From positions 1 through 43,180 of IMG/VR virus record IMGVR_UViG_3300035698_002463: a stretch of 43,180 nucleotides of DNA, one strand, 5' to 3'. Shown here piece by piece: positions 8,353 through 17,819 of this stretch. Numbering within the stretch: position 1 is the first letter of the stretch; each line of letters starts with the position of its first letter. The translations under genes were made by a program, and so were the position numbers. Below the pieces are notes generated by a model. That model saw only the letters and a list, made by a program, of their open reading frames with translations. It did not search any database and was not told the origin of the DNA. This DNA is from a virus.

Positions 8353-9854
8353 GTTTTATAGATAAAATATTTAAGATAAATCAGAATACTCCACATATCG
8401 CGTTTACTGATAGTGTGCCTGAGGAAAAAAATCTTGAAAGTAATAAACCAATCTTTGGTCTTGCTAGATTTTTCTCTGGTATAAATAAAGATAAACGAAC
8501 AGAGAAAACTAAACGTACAGTATTTTTTACTCCTCAAGAATATGATTTAGCACATATTGAAGCCATTTTTTATACAGATGGTTATTTTAAACAATTTGTT
8601 AGTAAGATTCTGCAAAGGATGTTTAAAAACGAAATCAGTTTAGTAGGAGATCCTAAACAGGTAAATTACATCAATAAAAGAATTGGTGTAATGGAAACAT
8701 ATATTGATAGAACATTTAGACAGTGGTTAGAAGATGTTTCATCTGATCTTATTAAATTTGGTAATGTTTTTCTTGAAAAAGTCAGAAATAAACATGCATC
8801 TAAAAGATTATGGAGGACTACAGAATATAAAAACTTAGTTGCACCAATAGCCTATTGTCAAAGGATCAGCCCTCCCACTGTTAAAATAGGTGCTTCAATT
8901 CATGGCCAACCAATTAAGTATCAGCAGTTAGTAGCTGATAGAAGTAATAGTGGTGGGTATGTTAGCAATTCATCTCTATCTTTATTTGAAGAAGATTTTC
9001 CTACTTGGGATCCAATAAACATATTTCATATATTTATGGATAAAGATTCTAATATGCTTTATGGGGCCCCAATTGTAGTACAAACATTAGATGATTTTAA
9101 AGCTATTCGTTATATGGAAGAAGCCAGTGAAATCTTAGTCTTTCAATTTTCTAAACCTACTTTAAAGTATAAAATAGGTACTGAAAAAAGACAGGATATA
9201 TTTCATAAAGATTTTACTGATGCTGAGGAAGCATTAAAACATATGGCTACTTATGGTTATCTAATCTTACCAGGACACCATGATGCCGAATACATTGGAG
9301 CTAATCAAAAAGCTATCAATACTGTACCAATCTTAGAATGGTTTAAAAACAGGATCTATGTGGGTCTAGGATTAGACAAAATTACAATGGGTGAAGGAGA
9401 TACTTCTAATAGAAATACTGCTCAATCAATGAGTGAGAATATGGTATATCTTGTTAGAAGATTTCAAACTTTAATAGCAGAACATATTGAAAATACTTTA
9501 TTTAAAGAATGGTTACAAGAGGCTGGCTATGCTATAGGAAGCGTTAAAATATTCTTTCCTGAGATAGATTTGAATAGTAAACAAATGACCGAAACACATT
9601 TGATTTCACTTTTCCAATCTAATGCTATCACACATGAAGAACTTAGAAAAGGTATGGGGTTAGATCCTCTTCCTTCTAATAAAGATTTATACATAGAACG
9701 TATTCAGAAACCTTTAGCTGAAATGGAAGCCAAAGAAGAGAGTGCCCAGCAAAAAAAGATACAATCTCAAACTAAACCAACTAATCAATATAATCCATCT
9801 GGTAAACCAAAACCAAAAGTAGCTAAAGATAACATATATTTAGAAGAATTATAA
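8349..9854 (+). CDS. Portal protein
   Basis: The portal forms the ring at the unique capsid vertex through which DNA enters and leaves and onto which the neck is built. The 501-residue sequence has the family's usual length and layout: an N-terminal arm, an alpha/beta wing domain with the segment LEDVSSDLIKFGNVFLEKVR, and a helical stem and crown region after residue 320 containing GLGLDKITMGEGDTSNRNTA, typical of portals (compare the substrate-like GDTSN loop). The C-terminal 40 residues are Lys/Gln/Pro-rich and probably disordered. The TTG start overlaps the previous stop. Position between terminase and capsid genes agrees. Assignment rests on recognised sequence style plus synteny. Confidence 0.88.
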   Translation: MSFIDKIFKINQNTPHIAFTDSVPEEKNLESNKPIFGLARFFSGINKDKRTEKTKRTVFFTPQEYDLAHIEAIFYTDGYFKQFVSKILQRMFKNEISLVGDPKQVNYINKRIGVMETYIDRTFRQWLEDVSSDLIKFGNVFLEKVRNKHASKRLWRTTEYKNLVAPIAYCQRISPPTVKIGASIHGQPIKYQQLVADRSNSGGYVSNSSLSLFEEDFPTWDPINIFHIFMDKDSNMLYGAPIVVQTLDDFKAIRYMEEASEILVFQFSKPTLKYKIGTEKRQDIFHKDFTDAEEALKHMATYGYLILPGHHDAEYIGANQKAINTVPILEWFKNRIYVGLGLDKITMGEGDTSNRNTAQSMSENMVYLVRRFQTLIAEHIENTLFKEWLQEAGYAIGSVKIFFPEIDLNSKQMTETHLISLFQSNAITHEELRKGMGLDPLPSNKDLYIERIQKPLAEMEAKEESAQQKKIQSQTKPTNQYNPSGKPKPKVAKDNIYLEEL

Positions 9855-9872
9855 TCTGAAAATGAGGTAACT

Positions 9873-11204
9873 ATGGAACAAAAAATTAATATTGAATTAG
9901 TAACTAATGGTATATATGTATCAGATGATTTATCTATAAATCTATTAGATGCTAAAGGTAATCTTAAGACATTACCAAAATCTATTACTATAGATGCTAT
10001 GGTTAGTCATGTTGGATATGTTAATGAAAACTTTTATTTTTATGATCCTGAATCTGCAGTAAAAGCAGTAGATAGTTTCACTAAACCTTATAGAAAACAA
10101 GTTTTGAAACATCATAAGATGCTGGAAGATGCTATAGGAGAAGTAATAGAATCCAGTTATGTTAAATTAAGTGATAGTAAAGATATTAATAAACCCAATG
10201 GTCAAATTAGATTGAAAATGAAAATAGTAGATCAAGCTGCTATTATGAAATTCTTGGATCGAAGATATAAAAGTTTTTCAATTCACGCATCTAGTGGAGC
10301 AGTACAATGCAGTATTTGTGGACAACATCCTTATAAATGTGACCATCAAAGAGGTCAAAGTTATCTTATAGAAGAAGAGGATAAAAAATCATATAATCAA
10401 CTATGTTATTGGATTATTAAAGATTTTATTTATCCTGAGGTTTCTGTAGTAAACGTTCCAGGTGATCCGCTTAACCATATTAATAATATAAATTCGGAAG
10501 ATTCTCAAAAAGATGGCATCATGATGGACTATCAAACAGGATTAAATCTTGATCAAGCAGATAAAAAAATGGTTTTTATTGATAGTGTCGAACTACCCAA
10601 TTTATTATCCAATAAGGATTTAGGAAAACATGAAAAAATAATTGACAAAATAACTATAAAAGATGGTAAATTAAAGAATAGCAAACAAGAAAAACAAATA
10701 CATAATCAGCCACCAGGAGGAAATCAAGTGGATATTGAAAAAATGGAAGAAATGTATGATCGTTTAAATAAGCAATTGAGTGATCAAGTCGCTTCAACTA
10801 AGACTGATTTATCAGATGCTAAAGAAACTATTAAAACCAAAGAAGAAGAAATAATTACTTTGAAGCAGAATCTCTCCAGTAAAGAGACAGAACTTACAGA
10901 TCTAAAAGATTCAATTGAGACTATTAATGAAAATACTAACATTATCACAAAGAAAGCTGTAGGTTATCTGATTGATAAATTAGTAGATCTTAAAACCAAT
11001 ATGGGTGTCGAAGTTAAGAAAGAAGATCGTGAACATTATGCGACTCTTTCAATGGATGCGCTAGATGCGGCTATAGGAGAATTAGAAAATATTGATATTC
11101 AAAGTCTTCTAGATCATAAAGATTTAGTTAATGGACAGAGTATTAATAAGAAGAAAGCTGGATCTAAAGGTGTCAAAGATATCCTTAATGATTTAGAAGA
11201 ATAA
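9873..11204 (+). CDS. Prohead protease fused to a coiled-coil scaffold domain
   Basis: This 443-residue protein probably matures the prohead by cleaving scaffold and capsid proteins. Residues 1-200 resemble HK97/assemblin-type prohead proteases: NENFYFYDPES, then HH at 80-81 in a context ending IGEV, then FSIHASSG (Ser136), and EVSVVNVPGDP (about 189-199), a signature of the family's last strand. His81 and Ser136 are candidate catalytic residues. Between them and the signature lies Cys146-x2-Cys149-x6-Cys156-x-His158, a probable zinc site. Residues about 288-360 form a long coiled coil rich in Glu/Lys, as expected for a scaffold. TGAGGT precedes the ATG. Gene order (portal, this gene, capsid) supports the call. 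Confidence 0.72.
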   Translation: MEQKINIELVTNGIYVSDDLSINLLDAKGNLKTLPKSITIDAMVSHVGYVNENFYFYDPESAVKAVDSFTKPYRKQVLKHHKMLEDAIGEVIESSYVKLSDSKDINKPNGQIRLKMKIVDQAAIMKFLDRRYKSFSIHASSGAVQCSICGQHPYKCDHQRGQSYLIEEEDKKSYNQLCYWIIKDFIYPEVSVVNVPGDPLNHINNINSEDSQKDGIMMDYQTGLNLDQADKKMVFIDSVELPNLLSNKDLGKHEKIIDKITIKDGKLKNSKQEKQIHNQPPGGNQVDIEKMEEMYDRLNKQLSDQVASTKTDLSDAKETIKTKEEEIITLKQNLSSKETELTDLKDSIETINENTNIITKKAVGYLIDKLVDLKTNMGVEVKKEDREHYATLSMDALDAAIGELENIDIQSLLDHKDLVNGQSINKKKAGSKGVKDILNDLEE

Positions 11205-11243
11205 TTAAACAAGAAATTATGATAATCAACAGGAGGAATCTAA

Positions 11244-12533
11244 ATGTCCGCAATTAATTTACAAGGATATCAGGCGAATAAAGATCTCCATCCAACAACT
11301 GGTTTTGAAGACGATGGCTGGACATCTTATATTGTAGAACAATCAGAAGGTGTTCGACCAGCATTAGCAGTCTATCCTCATCGTTCTTTGCCAGTATGTG
11401 GATTGGTTAGATCTGTAGGTGATTACATTGTAATCCCTAAAGGAAAAATCGTTTCGCTTATTACATCAATCTGTGAACCAGCAACCGGATCAGAGGGTGC
11501 TGAAGTTGCTATTGGTTTGAATCCTAATTCTTGGGAAACCGATGGTGCTTGGTCCGCTCCAATGGATCCTAGTGGTCAGAAACCTTTGAGTGCTATGGAT
11601 CAGACATCATTACCGTTAGAATATACTGCTCCGGTAGCAAATTTTAGTAATTTTAATATGATTACTGATGATACTTTTGGAGGCTATCCAAAGGAAGTTG
11701 GAGCTATTCTTACATATGCTAATGGTGGAAAAACACTAACAACTAACGGCTATCAATATGGAAGTAATGATATTGGTCGTACTCCTTTAGCCAGTAATCC
11801 TGCTAATGTAGTTACAGCCACTACCGACAAGACTGGTACTATTAATGCAAATAAACCTATCGGTATATCTCATCAAGATTTATATGCTGATGTTACTGGT
11901 CACTGGCTATCTTGGCAAAATCAGGCAGCTCAGACATTCCTAACAGACTGGTATATTCGTGTACCTTATGTTAATCTCTGGAAACTTGATGCAGAATTAA
12001 CAACCCTATCAATATCAATGACTTCTGCTTCATTACTTACCGATAATTGTTTAACAGCTAACCCACTATATAAAACATCAAGGTTATGGGCTTTTGCTTA
12101 TCAAACAGAAGATGATGATAGTCAACGTGGTACTGGTTCTGTTGATTGTACGGAAGGTAACGTTGCTTCTGGATCAACCATGTATGCAGATCAGCATGGA
12201 AATTATATTTTCCATCCAGCAGGTTCAACTATATCTGAAGGTGCCATTAGTTATCCAACAGCTAAGGTTATGGACGAACAGAAAGTTGGTAAAGTGGTCT
12301 ATATAGATCATAGGTATCCCAAACAGATGTTAGAACATGTTGATACTTATCCAGCGTCTGGAGCCGGAGCTGGTACAGAGACAGCTGGTTTACCTTGGCA
12401 TTCGTTTACATTTGCTAAAGATCTGTTGCTTAATGAAGGAGTAACTTTGGCAAATAGACAAATTAACGATATTGGCGATATGTTCAAAGATGGTATCTTT
12501 GGTATGGCATATATCCAACTTCATGTATCATAA
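11244..12533 (+). CDS. Probable capsid accessory or decoration protein
   Basis: A 429-residue protein encoded between the protease-scaffold and the major capsid genes, preceded by a very strong AGGAGGA ribosome site at 11231-11237, which suggests production in large amounts, like a structural protein. The sequence is beta-rich, Gly/Thr/Ser/Asp-rich, with few lysines, no coiled coil, signal peptide or membrane segment, and reads like a virion surface protein. No family is recognised. Decoration or capsid-stabilising protein is inferred from location and expression signals. A second capsid-type protein or a vertex protein are alternatives. Confidence 0.8.
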   Translation: MSAINLQGYQANKDLHPTTGFEDDGWTSYIVEQSEGVRPALAVYPHRSLPVCGLVRSVGDYIVIPKGKIVSLITSICEPATGSEGAEVAIGLNPNSWETDGAWSAPMDPSGQKPLSAMDQTSLPLEYTAPVANFSNFNMITDDTFGGYPKEVGAILTYANGGKTLTTNGYQYGSNDIGRTPLASNPANVVTATTDKTGTINANKPIGISHQDLYADVTGHWLSWQNQAAQTFLTDWYIRVPYVNLWKLDAELTTLSISMTSASLLTDNCLTANPLYKTSRLWAFAYQTEDDDSQRGTGSVDCTEGNVASGSTMYADQHGNYIFHPAGSTISEGAISYPTAKVMDEQKVGKVVYIDHRYPKQMLEHVDTYPASGAGAGTETAGLPWHSFTFAKDLLLNEGVTLANRQINDIGDMFKDGIFGMAYIQLHVS

Positions 12534-12550
12534 GGAGGAATGTGAACATG
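12532..12550 (+). promoter_or_regulatory. Strong ribosome binding site of the major capsid gene
   Basis: AAGGAGG (12532-12538) overlaps the stop codon of the previous gene. It lies nine bases before ATG at 12548 but only three bases before the in-frame GTG at 12542, so the ATG is the preferred start. Confidence 0.65.
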
Positions 12551-13894
12551 TTTGAAAAACCAAGATTAAGAACAGACTCTCCGCTTTATGATCCTCGTTT
12601 CGTCCAGACTGAAGATGATCTAAAGCGAGTAGAGAATTTATATGATGTTTTCAATAACACTAATTATCTAGTTAAAGATAGTGAACATAAAATGTTTCCT
12701 AATCAGCTAGAATTCAAAGACTTATTTATGAGTGGCGACATTGCTAAATTAGTTGGAAGTGTTGTACAACAGATAACCTATGAAGCCAACATGATTGATC
12801 TTCAAGTGTTACCCAGACTTTTCAAGAAATTGAACGTTAAGACTGGTACACAGATGATCAAAATCAATGCTATTGGTGAGCTTGAAGCTGCCAAGGTAGG
12901 AGAAGGTGGGGAATATCAGGAAAGGTTCCTCGGCGGTGGAACAAAGGAAGCCATTCGAGTAATCACTGAAAAGTATGGTCTTAAATTTTCAATTACTGAT
13001 GAAGCTCTACAAGACGCACAGTTTGATATTGTTGGATTGTGGCTTAGGGCTGCTGGACGCGCTCTAGCAAGATTGAAAGAACAGATGGCAATAAGTTATC
13101 TTAATGCTACTGGTACTGCTCCAATTTTCGATAATACTGGTGCTGCTTCCGAATTAGGTTGTACAACTGGTAGATGTATTACTGGTGATCAGAATGGAAC
13201 TATGACCTTTGATGATCTATATGAATTATATATTCATATGTTCCTCAGAGGATTTACTCCAGATACCATGATTATGCATCCTCTAGCCTGGAGAATCTTC
13301 TCTTATGATACTACTCTTAGAGAAATTCTTGAAAGTGGATCACATCGTAATGCTATGCAAGGTAGCAGTGCTCCTGGTTGGGATACTGGTTTCGGTGGTA
13401 TGGGTCTTAAAACACAAGCAACTGGTTCTGGTAGTGCGATTGGGAATTCTGGACGTGTTGGTGCTAATCCTTGGGTTACTACATTGAACCCACTTGGCGC
13501 TACTATGTATACTAAACCTATCGGTGGTCCATTTGGTTCTTCGTTTGTGATCGTAACACCTTATGCTACAATGTCTATTGGAAATGGCTCTTACACCTAT
13601 GGTGCTGGTCCTACAACTGTATCTGATCTTAATACATTAGATATCATAGTAGCAGATTCTAATAGATGTGGTTTATTTATTGAAGAAAGTAAACCAATGG
13701 TTAATGATTGGGATGATCCAGAAAGAGATATTCAATACATGAAGATCCATGAGAAATATGGGCTGCATCTATTGGATCAAGGTAAAGGCGTAGCTATTGC
13801 TAAGGATATTAACATTGACAGAAACTTTGTCTTTGATAATGCTAATACAGCTACATTAGATCCCATTGATCGTACTGACACATTTGCAACCTAA
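12548..13894 (+). CDS. Major capsid protein (HK97 fold)
   Basis: The main shell protein, 448 residues from the chosen ATG. The sequence has the style of HK97-fold capsid proteins of large myoviruses: an N-terminal helical arm, a region with FPNQLEFKDLFMSG, a central segment EKYGLKFSITDEALQDAQFD (compare the P-domain helix), the spine helix LWLRAAGRALARLKEQMA, and MIMHPLAWRIF with the A-domain beyond. Length is normal. The GTG six bases upstream would add two residues (Met-Asn), but the Shine-Dalgarno spacing favours the ATG. The N-terminal part may be removed by the protease encoded two genes upstream. A strong rho-independent terminator follows, as is common after capsid genes. Confidence 0.92.
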   Translation: MFEKPRLRTDSPLYDPRFVQTEDDLKRVENLYDVFNNTNYLVKDSEHKMFPNQLEFKDLFMSGDIAKLVGSVVQQITYEANMIDLQVLPRLFKKLNVKTGTQMIKINAIGELEAAKVGEGGEYQERFLGGGTKEAIRVITEKYGLKFSITDEALQDAQFDIVGLWLRAAGRALARLKEQMAISYLNATGTAPIFDNTGAASELGCTTGRCITGDQNGTMTFDDLYELYIHMFLRGFTPDTMIMHPLAWRIFSYDTTLREILESGSHRNAMQGSSAPGWDTGFGGMGLKTQATGSGSAIGNSGRVGANPWVTTLNPLGATMYTKPIGGPFGSSFVIVTPYATMSIGNGSYTYGAGPTTVSDLNTLDIIVADSNRCGLFIEESKPMVNDWDDPERDIQYMKIHEKYGLHLLDQGKGVAIAKDINIDRNFVFDNANTATLDPIDRTDTFAT

Positions 13895-13913
13895 CAATAA
13901 ACGATAGATAAAT

Positions 13914-13948
13914 AAAAATAGGGAGTCTTTTAAGCTCCCTATTTTTTT
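13914..13948 (+). terminator. Rho-independent terminator after the major capsid gene
   Basis: Inverted repeat GGGAG (13921-13925) and CTCCC (13935-13939), extended by flanking A/T pairs on both sides, with a nine-base loop and a run of seven T from 13942. It lies about 20 bases after the capsid stop and separates the head genes from the neck genes. Confidence 0.9.
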
Positions 13949-14009
13949 CTTTAAAACTTAGGTAATATTAAGATAGCATTATATTTTTGTGAACTATGAA
14001 GGAGTAAGA

Positions 14010-14330
14010 ATGATATATTTTAAATTAGTTAAACATTGGTTTTCAAAACAATATAAGACTATCTTCAATAAAAAATATAGAAGACTTAGATTTAAAGATA
14101 TGAGAACAGCTAAAGTATTTATTGAAAGACCAGATAAGTTAATTATAAAAGATTTAAATAAAGGGAAAATTCCTAAAAGAAAATTTAATGATGCTTTCTT
14201 TCATGAGTGTTTAGCTTTAGAAAAGGTTCAAAAACCAGCCGGTGAAATTAGAGATAATATAGTTTTAGCTCTTAAATCGCAATTAAATAGAACAGTGGGA
14301 TCTTCCCCTAGTATTTTAGATATAGGATAA
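14010..14330 (+). CDS. Small basic protein at the start of the neck cluster
   Basis: A 106-residue, highly basic protein (many Lys/Arg in the first 60 residues) with no recognised domain. The in-frame GTG at 13989 would add seven residues, but AAGGAG at 13999-14004 lies between that GTG and the ATG at 14010, so the ATG is chosen. It is the first gene after the capsid terminator. Small proteins in this place in other phages are often head-completion or connector proteins, but nothing in the sequence proves that here. The charge pattern would also suit DNA binding. Confidence 0.7.
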   Translation: MIYFKLVKHWFSKQYKTIFNKKYRRLRFKDMRTAKVFIERPDKLIIKDLNKGKIPKRKFNDAFFHECLALEKVQKPAGEIRDNIVLALKSQLNRTVGSSPSILDIG

Positions 14331-14331
14331 C

Positions 14332-14892
14332 ATGGAATTAGATTCATTAAATAGTATTCTATACGATCCAACCAAGTTAAACGATATTGCTAAAAATCAG
14401 AGATTTATAGTAGATTTTCCTGGTGAAATACAAACATTAGAAATTAGAAAACATAACGTTTTTATCATGGATCAGAATAGCAAAGAAAAGATATATTGTA
14501 ATGTTGGGATAGATGAAGATGATGATAATCAGAGGCTCTATATATATCCATCTAAACTATTAATACAAGAACATAAGATAACTCTGTATATAAATGAAAT
14601 TAGTATATTAATAGATGGTAAAGTAAGTTTAAGTGAGAATAGATATTGGTATTGTACAGTCCAAAATAGATTAGCTCCTTATCCAGACGATCCTCTAGCT
14701 GATTTATACGAAGATACAAGTAATTCTACTACAACAATTACAGATTTAATTTTAGTTAGAACTTTACCAGCATATGGTAATCCCTTCACTGATCCAGATG
14801 ATACTATCATATTAGAATTTAATAAAGCATTAGATTCCACAATGGATATGGCTACATTCATTAAGGTAGAAAAACATCACGTTTTATTTTAA
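14332..14892 (+). CDS. Neck-region protein ending in the first half of an Ig-like domain
   Basis: A 186-residue protein. Residues 1-120 are beta-rich with no recognised family. The last ~50 residues match the first strands of a bacterial Ig-like (Big_5 type) domain: a hydrophobic strand, then DPDDTIILEFNKALDSTMDM and the strand TFIKVEK, after which the protein stops nine to ten residues later. A complete domain of this type needs about 50 further residues, and those appear at the N-terminus of the protein encoded at 17820-18698, beyond an intervening 968-residue gene. The start follows the previous stop by one base with only a weak GGAT upstream. A head-tail connector role is inferred from location. 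Confidence 0.75.
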   Translation: MELDSLNSILYDPTKLNDIAKNQRFIVDFPGEIQTLEIRKHNVFIMDQNSKEKIYCNVGIDEDDDNQRLYIYPSKLLIQEHKITLYINEISILIDGKVSLSENRYWYCTVQNRLAPYPDDPLADLYEDTSNSTTTITDLILVRTLPAYGNPFTDPDDTIILEFNKALDSTMDMATFIKVEKHHVLF

Positions 14893-14910
14893 TCTAAAGG
14901 AGTATAAATT

Positions 14911-17817
14911 ATGATTAGAAAAATATTGAGTCCAGTTGATCTTATAATCGATAGTCAAAATATTAGTAAAGATACAGTAACTTCATTATCATCTGATATT
15001 AATTATCCATCAATTATACCTTTTCAAGCTATAGATGATGATTCAGATATAGTATATAATGGATATATATATGAAACAAGCAGCCCCATAAGCCGTATAT
15101 ATGATGTAACTGGTATTCCTGAAACAATTCAGAATGATACTATAACAGTTCTATTAGTAGATAGTGCCGGTAATCCATCATCTGGAACAATCCGTTTCCA
15201 TGTTGGACCAAAGGGCTCTTCTGAATTTACTCCTATTACAGTTGATACAATTACTGTTGCAGGTATAGCCAGTTATACCTTTACTCAAGGTTTATATGTT
15301 AATAGAATTGATGTAGTTAATACCTTTATATCGCCAACTGGCGAGCCCTATCAAACAATCTCAGCAGTAGAATACAGTACTTCTATTATTGATGAATCAG
15401 CTAGAGTCTTTATTATCCAGCTTACAGATTTAACTCTTCAATATGAAGTAGATTCATCAGTAGAATATGTTGGAATCATAGATGCTGTCACTGGCGTTTC
15501 TATTGGTTTATATACTGTAGATAGTGGGATATTCTATACTGATAGAAACATTACTGGATATAGAGCCATATTATTTGGCAGCACTATAGAACCATACTAT
15601 ATTGCTCAAGTTCCTACAGGTAATGATCTAACAGCATATACACCATTAATAGCTGCTGGAACTGCTCCCTATACAGTAGATTCTGTTGTAGTTGGATTTA
15701 CTCCAACAGGATTAGTTATACATGATATTCTTGGTATATTTAAATTCGTTACACCTTTCACTGGAACCTATGAAAAATTTGGAGTAGAAGCTAGTGACTA
15801 TGTAAGAATAAGTGTTGATGGACACACATCATATTATGGTTTATATAGTGAGTTAACAGGAGTAGACGCTCTACTTAACGAATTAGATTTCATAGAAGTA
15901 ACTGTAGACGATGGAACAGATCCAGTAGAAGATGCTCTAGTTGTTACCAATTTAGGAACATCTATTACTAATTCAGATGGTTTATCTTATTTCGTAGACA
16001 CTTCTCCATCTACAGGCATAACAAATTTAGAAATATATAAATTTGGGTATGAAACATATATTGCCGGGATTATTCCAGGCCACACATATAGTTTAACATC
16101 TCTTGATACAGAATCTGTTCAAATTATTGTAAATGATGAAAGTGGCGAGCCAATCAAATTTGAATATTCTGTTAGACAAGTTGATACAGGTAGCACCGTC
16201 TTTACTGGATTTGGAGATGGTCAGATTATATTAACAGCTATTGATCCTGAGAAAACTTATTTAATAACTGTTGGTTCTTATGGTTACAAACCACTAAGTG
16301 AGTTGTTTGTAGGCACTTCTCTTAAGAACATAATTCTTGTATTAGAAGAGACCAATGTATCTATTCGAGGCGACATCATATTAAACATCTATGATGAATC
16401 TACTGGACGTAAACTCAATGATGTTAATGTTGAACTAGATGATTTAGAAACTAACTATTTCAACTCTAAAACAGATAATTATGGTATAGTTATCTTTAGT
16501 GATGTTATTGTAGGTAAGACTTATAATCTTAAATTAACTAAGGATCATTATGGATATTATGTTGGTAATATCACATTACCTGCTGATCATAGTTCAACTA
16601 TAACGTTTGATCCAATTACTGTTCAGAATAATATAGATCTTTCTTATAGCATGACCCCATCTGTAACACATCCTATTCTAAGTATATCATTAGGATTAGA
16701 ACCAACATATTCCCAAGAGTCAGTTAACATGACTAGTAATATTACTGATGTAAATATTTGGACTAGTATTAATTGGCTGGGGGCTCTAGGAGAAACTAAA
16801 TCAAGTGGGATAAACATTTTCCAATCAGGAAGATTTATCATCCCTAAAAATCAACAGTTTACATTTGGTAGTAATATTTCTACTACTACTAAGGGTGGAC
16901 TAATAGATGATTATATTGTTATTCCTGGTACTATTAATGAATTAGGAGATTACTATAAACTAACTATTGGTGATTCTGTAACTAATTTCACTAATATGAA
17001 ATCGTATAGTTTTACAAAATCTAATATATCTGAAGGTATAGCTTTATACTTTGCTCAGAGTGCAACCATTACATTAGAATTAGAAGTTAATAATTCTTCA
17101 TTAACAGACTATTCATTTGTTATCACATCAGATTTCGATACTCCTATTATCAGTTATGATCAGTCTACTCTTACTATTACAGGATATCTTAATCTTCCTT
17201 ATACTATCACTGTTAGAGGCCCTGGTGTTTATTACACAGGAAAGGTAGTCTTCTCAAGTACATCATGTAAGATGAATATCCCAACAAGCAGTATCCCACA
17301 ATGTGGGTTAACATTAATTGTTGCAGATGCTTTTGGAGAAGTCATACCATCATTATCTGTATTAGTTACTGTTATGAATACAATCAATGGTGGATTAGGG
17401 GGCTCTCTATCAGAAACAATTAAAAGTTTTATAACTAATACTAAAGGAGAACTTATTTTAGATGCTCCTTATCATTCAATATTTACGATTCTAAGCCAAA
17501 ATGATACTTATCCTTTCCTAGGCTTCGGGACAGTCCCTGAGAAGGAGCAGGCAACGTTAAGAATAAGTGCTAATGGTTTAGCTAACGATGTTTATACTTA
17601 TCAGCTAACAGTCAATTCTGTGAACGTGGAGGCTGCTTCAGTATGGATCACATTAGATTTAGAAGGTAAGTATACTATTGCTGGACCAAAGACAACAGAT
17701 TCTTCTGGTAATGTTTCTTTTAATTTGATTAGTACTCTTGGAGTAGTATATGCATGGGCTAATAAGACAGCAAGTAACATAATTAATCATGTTGAATCCT
17801 GGGATTTAAACTATTAA
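14911..17817 (+). CDS. Large multidomain Ig-like / carboxypeptidase-regulatory-like structural protein
   Basis: A 968-residue, beta-rich, acidic protein built from repeated domains. Segments at about 77-150, 328-395, 402-475, 486-560, 799-870 and 896-968 show the pattern of carboxypeptidase-regulatory-like or Ig-like folds: V.V.D..G.P, then T(D/N)..G, then a hydrophobic strand and Y.L or Y.I. Such domains form adhesive fibres or collars on phages. There is no signal peptide. AAGGAG at 14897-14902 gives it a strong ribosome site. It lies between two genes that together seem to encode one Ig-like domain, so it may be a later insertion. Possible roles are a neck whisker, a collar or a capsid-exposed fibre binding cell-surface glycans; none is proven. 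Confidence 0.82.
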   Translation: MIRKILSPVDLIIDSQNISKDTVTSLSSDINYPSIIPFQAIDDDSDIVYNGYIYETSSPISRIYDVTGIPETIQNDTITVLLVDSAGNPSSGTIRFHVGPKGSSEFTPITVDTITVAGIASYTFTQGLYVNRIDVVNTFISPTGEPYQTISAVEYSTSIIDESARVFIIQLTDLTLQYEVDSSVEYVGIIDAVTGVSIGLYTVDSGIFYTDRNITGYRAILFGSTIEPYYIAQVPTGNDLTAYTPLIAAGTAPYTVDSVVVGFTPTGLVIHDILGIFKFVTPFTGTYEKFGVEASDYVRISVDGHTSYYGLYSELTGVDALLNELDFIEVTVDDGTDPVEDALVVTNLGTSITNSDGLSYFVDTSPSTGITNLEIYKFGYETYIAGIIPGHTYSLTSLDTESVQIIVNDESGEPIKFEYSVRQVDTGSTVFTGFGDGQIILTAIDPEKTYLITVGSYGYKPLSELFVGTSLKNIILVLEETNVSIRGDIILNIYDESTGRKLNDVNVELDDLETNYFNSKTDNYGIVIFSDVIVGKTYNLKLTKDHYGYYVGNITLPADHSSTITFDPITVQNNIDLSYSMTPSVTHPILSISLGLEPTYSQESVNMTSNITDVNIWTSINWLGALGETKSSGINIFQSGRFIIPKNQQFTFGSNISTTTKGGLIDDYIVIPGTINELGDYYKLTIGDSVTNFTNMKSYSFTKSNISEGIALYFAQSATITLELEVNNSSLTDYSFVITSDFDTPIISYDQSTLTITGYLNLPYTITVRGPGVYYTGKVVFSSTSCKMNIPTSSIPQCGLTLIVADAFGEVIPSLSVLVTVMNTINGGLGGSLSETIKSFITNTKGELILDAPYHSIFTILSQNDTYPFLGFGTVPEKEQATLRISANGLANDVYTYQLTVNSVNVEAASVWITLDLEGKYTIAGPKTTDSSGNVSFNLISTLGVVYAWANKTASNIINHVESWDLNY

Positions 17818-17819
17818 TT

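Noticed and set aside
8271-8537. Minus-strand open frames over the portal region and several similar ones at 5349, 7104, 8013, 14679, 16644, 27838, 33990, 34326, 34812 and 41076
   Set aside because: All are antisense to strong coding regions and encode low-complexity, hydrophobic or Ser/Ile/Phe-rich products typical of chance frames in AT-rich DNA.
12094-12306. Plus-strand overlapping frames inside the capsid accessory, capsid and tube genes (12094, 13305, 24456)
   Set aside because: Shadows in an alternative frame of clear genes with no ribosome site and no recognisable product.
12542-12547. GTG at 12542 as the start of the major capsid gene
   Set aside because: It is only three bases from the AGGAGG site, too close for efficient initiation; the ATG six bases later has better spacing. 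It cannot be fully excluded.
14893-14910. The 968-residue gene as a continuation of the preceding Ig-like half-domain by frameshift
   Set aside because: A strong AAGGAG and ATG lie between, and the N-terminus of the large protein does not supply the missing Ig-like strands, which occur instead in the gene at 17820.
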